Below are positions 15,345 to 22,102 of a stretch of 64,000 nucleotides of DNA, piece by piece. Source of the DNA: Bacteroidales bacterium WCE2008 (lineage in GTDB: Bacteria > Bacteroidota > Bacteroidia > Bacteroidales > UBA932). The notes beneath the pieces are model-generated. The model did no database searches. It was given only the letters and a program-made list of their open reading frames with translations, and was not told the DNA's origin. Positions within the stretch are counted from its first letter, which is position 1. Each line of letters starts with the position of its first letter. The stretch lies in assembly GCA_900167925.1 (NCBI GenBank), contig FUZM01000001.1:248001-312000 (forward strand), given 5' to 3'. The position numbers and the translations under genes are program-made.

Positions 15345-16424
15345 ATGAAAACTAAACTACTCTTCTGTTCGATTATTATCCTGTTCGCAGGCTGCAGACA
15401 AAACAGTCCTGTCTATGAGAATGCGACAGACGTCGCCATTGCCGATTTCAGAAAGGTCGAGGCCGTCTCTCCGTCTGAAATCTATGGTACGGAACCGGCA
15501 TACATAAGACTTGAGACAACCGATAGTTCTCTATTCTCGTTCAAGGATATCGAAAAGGTCGTCATAGAGGATAACCTTATCTATATCCTTGAGTCATCCT
15601 TTAAGAAACTGATTGTCTATGATATGGACGGAGCGCCAGTAAAGGTTATTGATTATCGTGGAAGAGGCCCTAAGGAATACCTCCAGATTACGGATTTCGA
15701 TGTCGACAAGGATGGATATATCTGGATAGCCGACGCTCAGAAGAATGTACTCTATAAATATGGCAAAGACTGCAAGGTGGTTTCCGCGCAACTCTACCCG
15801 TACGAGATCAACAAGCTCAGATGCCTTGATTCCGGGGACTTCATTTTCCAGATAGGAAGCTGGGACGATTCATATCTTAAGGGCTGCGAGCTTGTCGTCG
15901 CCGATTCCTCCTTGAATGTCAAGTCAAAGCTGTTGAAATACTCGAAAGACAAGAATATGGATTTTGTCTTTAAGACAACCATTTCTGACAACGGGGAGGA
16001 TAGCTTCTATATGGATCCTATCAGCGACTATCTTTTCAATATTTCTTCAGATGGGGAAATTTCCGCAGTCTACCATCTGGATTTCGGGTCCAGGACCGTT
16101 CCTGACTATATCCGCAAAGAAATCGGAAAGAATTATTCTCGTCTTGATAACTACAGCTTTGCGTTCTCGTCTTATAAGGTCACCCCTTCATTCATTACCT
16201 TCGGCTTGATCGGGAAGGACTGGTCGTCGGTAGTAATTGACAGGAATAAGAAAGAAATAGCCTGTTTTGATTTTTCGGCATCTGCTTTCAGACTCGCCGG
16301 CCAGTATTCCGGAGGATCTATCTGGCAGGTACTCGACGTAACAGACAAAAAAGGCCTTCCGGAAAACGTGTCCGGCTGGCTTGAAGAAGGATATGATGTC
16401 CTGATGCTTACTCCTTATGAATAA
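15345..16424 (+). CDS. six-bladed beta-propeller lipoprotein B
   Basis: 359 residues from the ATG at 15345; lipobox LFAGC (Cys17). Family pieces: YIRLETTDSSLFS, VVIEDNLIYILESSFKKLIVYDMDGAPVKVIDYRGRGPKEY, then DFDVDKDGYIWIADAQKNVLYKY, and a C-terminal FRLAGQYSGGSIWQVLD. It is a close paralogue of propeller C at 17.6 kb (GRGPKEYLQITDFDVD is identical in both). Lies between peptide 1 and the peptide triplet; two terminators follow. The presence of one propeller per peptide group suggests they act as envelope binding or presentation partners of the peptides, which is inference. Confidence 0.8.
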   Translation: MKTKLLFCSIIILFAGCRQNSPVYENATDVAIADFRKVEAVSPSEIYGTEPAYIRLETTDSSLFSFKDIEKVVIEDNLIYILESSFKKLIVYDMDGAPVKVIDYRGRGPKEYLQITDFDVDKDGYIWIADAQKNVLYKYGKDCKVVSAQLYPYEINKLRCLDSGDFIFQIGSWDDSYLKGCELVVADSSLNVKSKLLKYSKDKNMDFVFKTTISDNGEDSFYMDPISDYLFNISSDGEISAVYHLDFGSRTVPDYIRKEIGKNYSRLDNYSFAFSSYKVTPSFITFGLIGKDWSSVVIDRNKKEIACFDFSASAFRLAGQYSGGSIWQVLDVTDKKGLPENVSGWLEEGYDVLMLTPYE

Positions 16425-16558
16425 TTATGTCACATTTTTGTTACATAAAATATTGGTAACTAAAATGTTACAAAAACTCTAACGGGGGCCGGAATCTTAA
16501 AGTGTTAATTCTCAGCGATTTGGATATACCCGTTAGAAACAGATACTAACGTAGTGAT
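16425..16558. promoter_or_regulatory. intergenic stretch with GTTAC and CTAACGGG/CCCGTTAG dyads
   Basis: No gene. Several TGTNAC/GTTAC boxes occur in the first 50 bp, then CTAACGGG at 16479-16486 and its complement CCCGTTAG at 16529-16536, with another CTAACG at 16546. The same CCGTTA/TAACGG string is used by the second terminator, so this may be an operator or antiterminator region. Confidence 0.35.
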
Positions 16559-16596
16559 GAAAAACGCCCGTTGAGCCTTCTCTCGGGCGTTTTTTT
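16559..16596 (+). terminator. intrinsic terminator 1 after propeller B
   Basis: AAAACGCCCG and CGGGCGTTTT with a 13-nt loop, ending in a run of seven T. Ends the upstream propeller/peptide transcript. Confidence 0.85.
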
Positions 16597-16604
16597 AGTA
16601 ACAT

Positions 16605-16631
16605 AACCGTTAGTTTTTTAACGGTTTTTTT
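16605..16631 (+). terminator. intrinsic terminator 2, tandem
   Basis: AACCGTTA and TAACGGTT around a T-rich loop, followed by TTTT. The tandem arrangement isolates the peptide triplet from upstream transcription. Confidence 0.75.
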
Positions 16632-16655
16632 CATCGGATTGAGGTTTCTTTAGGG

Positions 16656-16663
16656 TATTTTTG
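16656..16663 (+). promoter_or_regulatory. -7 element for the peptide triplet
   Basis: TATTTTTG fits TAnnTTTG; transcription would start near 16670, placing the 24-nt leader motif inside the 5' untranslated region. Confidence 0.55.
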
Positions 16664-16690
16664 TAATATCCTTGGCCAGGGTCGGAGAAG

Positions 16691-16714
16691 CTGAAAATCC
16701 GTAAAAGAGTAAGC
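16691..16714 (+). promoter_or_regulatory. shared 24-nt leader motif, copy B
   Basis: Same motif as at 14883 and 41230 (GAAAA, then AAAAGAGTA). Ends 21 nt before the ATG of peptide 2, exactly as copy C ends 21 nt before its gene. Confidence 0.6.
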
Positions 16715-16735
16715 GAACTAAATTAATAATCAGTC

Positions 16736-16969
16736 ATGAAAAAGATTTTCGTCGGCGTGGCTATCGTGCTTGGTCTTGCGATTGCTACGACTCTTTCTGT
16801 ATCTGCATCTATGGCTTCTTGTGAAGCAGTGATGGCAGCTGAATCCTCAACAGTTTGTACTGGTCCTAAATCAGGCGGTGAGTGTGGATGTGAAAACGCT
16901 CGTCCATGCCGTGATAACACAGGCTGTCAGCCAAAAGGAATTTTTGAGACAATCCGCGATTGGCTTTAA
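16736..16969 (+). CDS. small secreted cysteine-rich peptide 2 (CTGP family)
   Basis: 77 residues; signal peptide MKKIFVGVAIVLGLAIATTL ending near residue 24 (SVSA). The mature part carries CTGPKSGGECGCENARPC then RDNTGC, giving six closely spaced cysteines in the mature region. A short amphipathic tail (GIFETIRDWL) follows. First of three tandem paralogues behind a dedicated promoter and leader motif. The CTGPK...CxCxNxxxC...TGC pattern is like the cysteine half of NVEALA-type Bacteroidales peptides. A secreted, disulfide-stabilised peptide is inferred; activity unknown. Confidence 0.75.
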   Translation: MKKIFVGVAIVLGLAIATTLSVSASMASCEAVMAAESSTVCTGPKSGGECGCENARPCRDNTGCQPKGIFETIRDWL

Positions 16970-16982
16970 TTGATTATCAGTC

Positions 16983-17255
16983 ATGAAAAAGTTTTTGATC
17001 GGAGTTGCAATCGCTCTTAGCATGACGATTGCTTCAGTCGTAACTGTCAACGCAGCCCGTGAGTATACAGCCTCTAACCAGATGGAAATGTCGCAGGCTG
17101 TTTCTTCAGCAAATTGCACAGGTCCTAAATCTAGTGGCGAGTGCAGGTGCGAGAACGCACGTTCTTGCGGGGACAATACCGGATGCGGCGGAGGCGGTAT
17201 AACCTTTACTGACGTAATCAAAGTTCTTTGCCCTATTACCAATTTATTCCTTTAA
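16983..17255 (+). CDS. small secreted cysteine-rich peptide 3 (CTGP family)
   Basis: 90 residues with nearly the same signal peptide as the next gene (MKKFLIGVAIALSMTIAS). The conserved core CTGPKSSGECRCENARSC and DNTGC is followed by a glycine hinge (GGGG) and a hydrophobic C-terminal segment ending VLCPITNLFL. The 17 bases around the start (TTATCAGTCATGAAAAAG) match those of peptide 2, showing tandem duplication. Cores are conserved while tails differ, as expected of peptides with a constant processing or recognition part and a variable effector end. Confidence 0.75.
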   Translation: MKKFLIGVAIALSMTIASVVTVNAAREYTASNQMEMSQAVSSANCTGPKSSGECRCENARSCGDNTGCGGGGITFTDVIKVLCPITNLFL

Positions 17256-17280
17256 TTATTAACTAAAATTATAATCAATT

Positions 17281-17559
17281 ATGAAAAAGTATTTGATTGG
17301 AGTTGCAATCGCTCTTAGCATGACGGTTGCTTCTGTAGCTACAGTATCAGCTTCCCGCGCCTATACTACATCGAACGAGGTTGCCCGGGTTGCTGAAGCA
17401 TCTTCATCGCAGTGTACCGGCCCTAAATCAGGCGGCGAGTGCAGAAGTGAAAATGCTCGTCCTTGCGGTGACGGTACAGGATGTGGCGGTTCCGGCGGCG
17501 GCGTTAGCGCCATTGACGTCATCGGAATCATCATCGATATTATCGGACTTATAAAGTAA
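17281..17559 (+). CDS. small secreted cysteine-rich peptide 4 (CTGP family)
   Basis: 92 residues; signal peptide MKKYLIGVAIALSMTVASVA. Core CTGPKSGGECRSENARPC then DGTGCGG; the second CxC cysteine of its sisters is serine here (ECRSEN), so one disulfide partner is lost. After a glycine/serine hinge (GGSGGG) comes a strongly hydrophobic tail VIGIIIDIIGLIK that could insert into membrane. It closes the peptide triplet and is followed by a hairpin and, 63 nt on, the start of propeller C. Confidence 0.75.
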   Translation: MKKYLIGVAIALSMTVASVATVSASRAYTTSNEVARVAEASSSQCTGPKSGGECRSENARPCGDGTGCGGSGGGVSAIDVIGIIIDIIGLIK

Positions 17560-17570
17560 TCCTCAGTGAT

Positions 17571-17611
17571 GCGTGGCCTTTCCCGGTTTTTTCGGGAAAG
17601 ACCATGCTTTT
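17571..17611 (+). terminator. hairpin between the peptide triplet and propeller C
   Basis: GCGTGGCCTTTCCCG against CGGGAAAGACCATGC (one mismatch, one G-U pair), then TTTTAAA. The next gene starts about 12 nt later without another promoter, so it probably acts as a partial terminator that raises peptide transcript over the downstream export genes. Confidence 0.6.
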
Positions 17612-17622
17612 AAATATAGTTT

Positions 17623-18711
17623 ATGAAAGCGTCTTTATTATCTGTATTAGCAGCATTTCTTATCATAGGATGTACCGGATCCGGGAATAGACAGCCGGTA
17701 TTCGAGAATGTCCAGGAGATCGATGTCACGAGTTTCGATGAGATCGAGTCTTCCAATCCTGTGGAGGTATATAAAACAGAACCGAAATACATCAGATTGA
17801 ATAATCTGGAGGATGCCAAATATACTTTCTCCAAGATTGAAAAGATGGTTATAAGAAAGGATTTGTTATATATCCTTGATTATAAGGCCCGCCGTCTTAT
17901 GGCCTTTGATATGGAAGGAAATCCGGTCAAAGTCATAGACTATCGCGGAAGAGGCCCTAAGGAGTATCTCCAGATAACAGATTTTGATGTAGATGAAAAT
18001 GATAATATCTGGATTGTAGATGCCCAGAAAGACGTCCTTTTCCGGTATAACAAAGAGTGCAAGATGGAAACTGCTCTCCCTTTCAATTTCGAGATAGTAC
18101 GTCTCAAATGCCTTGAAGGAGGCAATCTCCTCGTACAGCTCGGAAGCTGGGATTATTCCAAGCATTCCGGGACGGAACTTGCAGTATCTGATACCTTGTA
18201 TAACATCAAGTCGAAACTGCTGTATTACCCGGATTATAAAGACGACAACTATATCTTCCCTACTGAATTCTCTGATACCCGGGATGGAGTATTCTATACC
18301 GAGCCGGTATCGGACTATCTTTATAAGCTTTCTCCGGCAGGCGAAATCACTGAAGTATACCACTTCAACTTCGGCAGCAGGACTTTCCCGGATAAGTACA
18401 AGAAGAACCTTGAGGCTCACGAGGATGAATTCAAGAATTATTCTTTCATCTATAAATCGTACAAGATTACAGATTCTTTTGTAACTTGCGGAATATCCAG
18501 CGAACCGGAGAGTTCGGCCATCATGGACAGGAATAACAACCAGATCGCATATTACAGCCGCGAGAGCTCGGCCTTCAGGCTGGCCGGTCAGTATCAGGAC
18601 GGAACAATATGGCAGATTGTCGATGGCGAAGGGCTTGATACGCTTCCTGAGGAAGTACAGTCGTGGGTGAAAGACGAATATGACGTTTTTGCCCTGATAC
18701 CATGCAATTAA
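17623..18711 (+). CDS. six-bladed beta-propeller lipoprotein C
   Basis: 362 residues; lipobox FLIIGC (Cys17). Shares the layout of propeller B: YIRLNNLEDAKYTFSKIEKMV, LLYILDYKARRLMAFDMEGNPV, GRGPKEYLQITDFDVD, NIWIVDAQKDVLFRY, FRLAGQYQDGTIWQIVDGEG. The C-terminus has the acidic end seen in propeller B (VKDEYDVFALIP). It heads a run of genes with gaps of at most 13 nt or overlaps, through peptide 5 and the CxxC lipoprotein to the RND exporter. That linkage is the best evidence that propellers, peptides and exporter serve one process. Confidence 0.8.
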   Translation: MKASLLSVLAAFLIIGCTGSGNRQPVFENVQEIDVTSFDEIESSNPVEVYKTEPKYIRLNNLEDAKYTFSKIEKMVIRKDLLYILDYKARRLMAFDMEGNPVKVIDYRGRGPKEYLQITDFDVDENDNIWIVDAQKDVLFRYNKECKMETALPFNFEIVRLKCLEGGNLLVQLGSWDYSKHSGTELAVSDTLYNIKSKLLYYPDYKDDNYIFPTEFSDTRDGVFYTEPVSDYLYKLSPAGEITEVYHFNFGSRTFPDKYKKNLEAHEDEFKNYSFIYKSYKITDSFVTCGISSEPESSAIMDRNNNQIAYYSRESSAFRLAGQYQDGTIWQIVDGEGLDTLPEEVQSWVKDEYDVFALIPCN

Positions 18712-18724
18712 AAACACAGAAATC

Positions 18725-18991
18725 ATGAAAAAGAGATCGATTTGCGCTGCTATAACTTTTATGATTGCTCTTGGCGCAGCAGTCTATTGCTACAGTGGAG
18801 TAAGCCTGCAGCCGGCACAGAGAGCTGCTGCCATGGCCGAATCCTCCCATTATATCAATGGCCCGATGACGAAGGACGGCGGTTATTGTGACTGCAAGAT
18901 GGCAAACAACTACAAGTGCGGATGCCAGTGGGCTAGAGAGTATAATGAGGCTCATAAGACCCTCTGGGATAGAATTCTCGATTTATTTTAA
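18725..18991 (+). CDS. small secreted cysteine-containing peptide 5 (divergent CTGP family)
   Basis: 88 residues with the signal peptide MKKRSICAAITFMIALGAAV to about residue 38. The mature part reads INGPMTKDGGYCDCKMANNY and KCGCQWA. INGP sits where sister peptides have CTGP, and the CxC plus C-x-C pattern follows at equivalent spacing, so it is a divergent member that has lost the first cysteine. Amphipathic basic tail (AREYNEAHKTLWDRILDLF) like peptide 2. Stop and next start share one base (TAATG), which implies translational coupling to the CxxC lipoprotein. Confidence 0.65.
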   Translation: MKKRSICAAITFMIALGAAVYCYSGVSLQPAQRAAAMAESSHYINGPMTKDGGYCDCKMANNYKCGCQWAREYNEAHKTLWDRILDLF

Positions 18992-19536
18992 TGCGTCGGT
19001 TCATGAAAGCAGCAAGAATAATTCTACTTCTTATGCTGGTCGTTTTGTCCGGATGTAAGGACATCCGGACAAAACGGACCCTCGTCGAGTTCTCGTCCGC
19101 TCCTGTACCTTTCCCGGAGACGGTTCTCAAGATCCAGGGGACTTCTGTCTCTTCGGTCGCCTTCCCTAAAGACACCATGAGAATGGTTTATTTCACTCCT
19201 CCTGCAAGTTGTTTCACTTGCTCAGTCCTGCATTCATATGAGCTCTGCAACTTATTCGACCAGCAGGAAGGCTACATGACGATTCTGCTCATGGCTCCGA
19301 AGCCGGAGGACCTGACGGAACTTATCGCATCTATTGAGGACTCCAATTACGATTTTCCGATATATGTGACAGAAAACCTCGACTGGCTCGAGACTACGAC
19401 AATTCCTAAAGACGAGCGCTTCCACTCTTTTCTTGTCGATAAGGAGGGATACCCTATCTTCGTCGGGGATCCGGTGCGCAGCGAGGCTGCCGGAGAGAAA
19501 TTCGAGCAGATTCTGGAGCAGCAGAAGAAAAAATAA
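18991..19536 (+). CDS. CxxC thioredoxin-like lipoprotein
   Basis: 181 residues; lipobox VVLSGC (Cys22). The motif TPPASCFTCSVLHSYEL carries a CFTC pair at the start of a helix after a strand (MRMVYF), as in thioredoxin-like TlpA/DsbD-gamma folds; later strands are YMTILLMAP, DFPIYVT and FHSFLVDKEGYPIFVGDP (the last like the TlpA cis-Pro region, though no clear cis-Pro is present). Likely an envelope thiol-disulfide protein. Immediately after the cysteine-rich peptide 5 and before TolC, it is placed to oxidise or reduce the peptides. A perfect 16-bp hairpin lies across its lipobox codons. Confidence 0.7.
   Translation: MRRFMKAARIILLLMLVVLSGCKDIRTKRTLVEFSSAPVPFPETVLKIQGTSVSSVAFPKDTMRMVYFTPPASCFTCSVLHSYELCNLFDQQEGYMTILLMAPKPEDLTELIASIEDSNYDFPIYVTENLDWLETTTIPKDERFHSFLVDKEGYPIFVGDPVRSEAAGEKFEQILEQQKKK
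19041..19076 (+). repeat. perfect 16-bp inverted repeat inside the lipobox region
   Basis: CGTTTTGTCCGGATGT, loop AAGG, ACATCCGGACAAAACG; it can extend by three pairs past one bulged base. It encodes VLSGCKDIRTKR. A stem this long is unusual inside a coding sequence and lies 50 nt after the start codon. Confidence 0.85.
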
Positions 19537-19544
19537 TCTATAGG

Positions 19545-21026
19545 ATGAAAAGAAGGAATCCTCTCTCATTAATAGCTGTCGCCGTTTTACTTGTGTTTCC
19601 GACCCTGTCGGAAGCCCAGGAAATGACCTTGTCCGAAGTGCTTTCCGAAGCGAGGTCGCGTTCCGTCCTTGCACTTAAGGCAAAATCCACCTTCGTCAGC
19701 GATTATTGGGCCTGGAGATCCTATCTTGCCAGCAGGCTTCCGTCCCTTTCAATCTACGGCGAATTAGGCAACTTCAACAGGTACCTCAATCTTCTCCAGA
19801 ATCCTGAAACCGGAGAAATGGTCTATGTGACAAGCTACAACCTGCAGAATACCATAGGCCTTGGGCTCTCGCAGAACATCACCGCAACCGGAGGAACTCT
19901 CAAGCTGTATTCCGACCTCAACCGAATCGACGAGTTCGGCGACAGGTCCGGAAAATTATGGGCGGCCCAGCCTATAACCCTGTCGTACAGCCAGCCTCTT
20001 TTCGGGTACAACCAGTTCAAATGGGCCAAGAGAATCTCCCCGAAAGAGTATGAGAGAGCGAAACGGAGATATCTCGAGTCCATGGAAGAAGTCACCTTGA
20101 CGGCCGCAGGATACTACTACGGGGTCATGTTGGCCGCGAAGGTCTATGACGCCTCCGTCACCAACTACGAGAACACTACCAGGATGCTCGCCGCCGCCAA
20201 GGAGAGGATCGCTCTCGGGACTGTCACCCGCGACCAGTATCTCCAGCTCGAGCTCCGCCAGCTCAACGACAGCGTTTCGATCAACGAGAACATGGTATCG
20301 CTGAAGAAAGCCCGGATGCAGCTCAACTCCCTGCTCGGATACGACGAGACAGTCGAAGTCGTGCCGGTCCTGGACGAGGAACTCCCGGACCTGGTCATGG
20401 ATTATGATCTCGTATACAAGAAATGCAATGAGAATTCGTCCTTCGTCCTGGACAATGATATCGATATCCTGACAGCAGAGTCGGATATCGCCAGAGCGAA
20501 GGCGGACCGCGGAATAACGGTGCAATTAGACGCCCGTTTCGGTCTTACGGGGTCCGATCCTGTATTGTCCAAGACATATTCCGGCATGCTCGACCAGGAG
20601 GTCGTCGGCCTGAGTTTTTCTGTCCCGGTCTTTGACTGGGGCCTCGGAAAAGGCAAGGTCAAGAAAGCCGAGGCTGCCGCCGAGGTGGTCCGCGCCCAGG
20701 TCGCCCAGGCTGAAAACGACAAACGTATCAGCCTTTTCACCGCTGTCGGTCAGTTCAACAATCAGCAGCAGCAATGCAATGTGTCCCGCCGAGCCGCGGC
20801 GATCGCCGAGGAAAGGTACGGTCTTGTCATGGAAAAATTCATGGCCGGGACGGCATCCGTGACAGACCTGAACACCGCCCGTGCCGAGAACGACGATGCC
20901 ATGAGCAAATACATAAATGATCTTAGCTCGTACTGGAATTATTATTATACGCTCCGCAAACTGACGCTCTACGATTTCATCGCAGGACGGGATCTGGATG
21001 TGGATTTTGAAGAAATGGTAAAATGA
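19545..21026 (+). CDS. TolC-family outer-membrane efflux protein (RND system)
   Basis: 493 residues; signal peptide ending SEAQ. The two outer-membrane efflux (OEP) halves are visible as long heptad helices: MTLSEVLSEARSRSVLALKAKS at the N-terminus, ERIALGTVTRDQYLQLELRQLND near 220, and the repeat-half equivalents VVRAQVAQAENDKRI and LVMEKFMAGTASVTDLNTARAEND. The last signature (F..G..SVTDL) is typical of TolC. It forms the trimeric outer-membrane channel of the tripartite pump. Starts 8 nt after the CxxC lipoprotein and overlaps the adaptor gene by 4 bp (ATGA). Confidence 0.85.
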   Translation: MKRRNPLSLIAVAVLLVFPTLSEAQEMTLSEVLSEARSRSVLALKAKSTFVSDYWAWRSYLASRLPSLSIYGELGNFNRYLNLLQNPETGEMVYVTSYNLQNTIGLGLSQNITATGGTLKLYSDLNRIDEFGDRSGKLWAAQPITLSYSQPLFGYNQFKWAKRISPKEYERAKRRYLESMEEVTLTAAGYYYGVMLAAKVYDASVTNYENTTRMLAAAKERIALGTVTRDQYLQLELRQLNDSVSINENMVSLKKARMQLNSLLGYDETVEVVPVLDEELPDLVMDYDLVYKKCNENSSFVLDNDIDILTAESDIARAKADRGITVQLDARFGLTGSDPVLSKTYSGMLDQEVVGLSFSVPVFDWGLGKGKVKKAEAAAEVVRAQVAQAENDKRISLFTAVGQFNNQQQQCNVSRRAAAIAEERYGLVMEKFMAGTASVTDLNTARAENDDAMSKYINDLSSYWNYYYTLRKLTLYDFIAGRDLDVDFEEMVK

Positions 21027-22096
21027 GAAAGCTAGCATTGGTAATCGCTGCAGCCTTGTTGACGGTCCTCCCCGGCTGCAGAAACAGGTCCTCAAACGAA
21101 GTGGTAGAGGATAAACTACAGTATTCTGGAAGAGTCAATGAGGTGGAAGTCATGACCCTGAAGAGCCAGAATTTCCCGATGCAGCTTGTTTCTAATGGCA
21201 AACTTTCCGCGACCAGAAGAAGCGCCCTTATATTCAGACAAAGCGGAGTGATCAAAGAAATAACGGCCGCCAACGGCTCGTATGTAGAAAAAGGCGCCGT
21301 GATAGCCAGGCTGGACGATGTCGAACAGCGGTCTGCGCTCGAGTCGGCCCAGACTAATCTCGACAGGGCAACCCTCGATCTGAAGGACGTCCTTGTCGGA
21401 CTCGGTTACAGCACGGCTGAAGGAGCCGAGGTCCCGGAAGACATAATGAAAATGGCGACGATACGTTCCGGCTACAGCTCTGCGAAAAACAGTTACGATA
21501 CTGCAGTGCGCAACCTCGAAGGAACCGTACTTAAAGCTCCTTTCTCCGGAAAAGTCGCCGACATAAAACAGAAAGTCTGGGAGACGTCAGGCTCCGAGCC
21601 GTTCTGCACCGTAATCAACGACAACGAATTCGACGTTGTCTTCACTGTGCTCGAGTCGGAGTATTCATTCGTCTCCAAAGGCCAGCCGGTAAGAGTCTCT
21701 CTCTTCGGCGAAGAAGACAAGGCCGTAAACGGCCGGATCGTCTCGATCAACCCTACGATCGACAAGAACGGCCAGATTTCAGTCACCGCCAGAATACCGG
21801 GCAACGGCCGGATGCTGGACGGTATGAACGTAAAGATAATCGTCGAGAAGACCCTCGAAAGACAGCTTGTGGTGCCGAAGAGCGCTGTCGTCGTAAGAGA
21901 TGGTCTCGACGTCCTTTTCCGCTATGTGGATGGCCGTGCGGAATGGGTTTATGTGGAAAAAATTAAAGCTAACAGCGAAAGCTACGCAATCCGCGGGAAT
22001 GCCGACAGGAACTCCGAGGTCAACGAAGGCGACCAGATAATAATCTCAGGCAACTTCAACCTCGCCGACAAATCAAGGGTCACAATCAAAAAATAG
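21023..22096 (+). CDS. RND efflux periplasmic adaptor (MFP) lipoprotein
   Basis: 357 residues; lipobox LPGC. Adaptor layout: a barrel-sandwich (lipoyl) half IFRQSGVIKEITAANGSYVEKGAVIARLDD, a short alpha-hairpin (LESAQTNLDRATLDLKDVLV, SSAKNSYDTAVRNLEGTVLK), the second lipoyl half APFSGKVADIKQKVWETSG, then the beta-barrel and membrane-proximal domains. It links the inner-membrane RND pump to TolC. Start overlaps the TolC stop; RND1 begins 6 nt after its end. No specificity can be read from the sequence. Confidence 0.88.
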   Translation: MRKLALVIAAALLTVLPGCRNRSSNEVVEDKLQYSGRVNEVEVMTLKSQNFPMQLVSNGKLSATRRSALIFRQSGVIKEITAANGSYVEKGAVIARLDDVEQRSALESAQTNLDRATLDLKDVLVGLGYSTAEGAEVPEDIMKMATIRSGYSSAKNSYDTAVRNLEGTVLKAPFSGKVADIKQKVWETSGSEPFCTVINDNEFDVVFTVLESEYSFVSKGQPVRVSLFGEEDKAVNGRIVSINPTIDKNGQISVTARIPGNGRMLDGMNVKIIVEKTLERQLVVPKSAVVVRDGLDVLFRYVDGRAEWVYVEKIKANSESYAIRGNADRNSEVNEGDQIIISGNFNLADKSRVTIKK

Positions 22097-22102
22097 AACG
22101 CT

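Noticed and set aside
19041..19076. Intrinsic terminator inside the CxxC lipoprotein gene
   Set aside because: No T-run follows the stem, and the gene continues in frame through it; kept as an inverted repeat instead.
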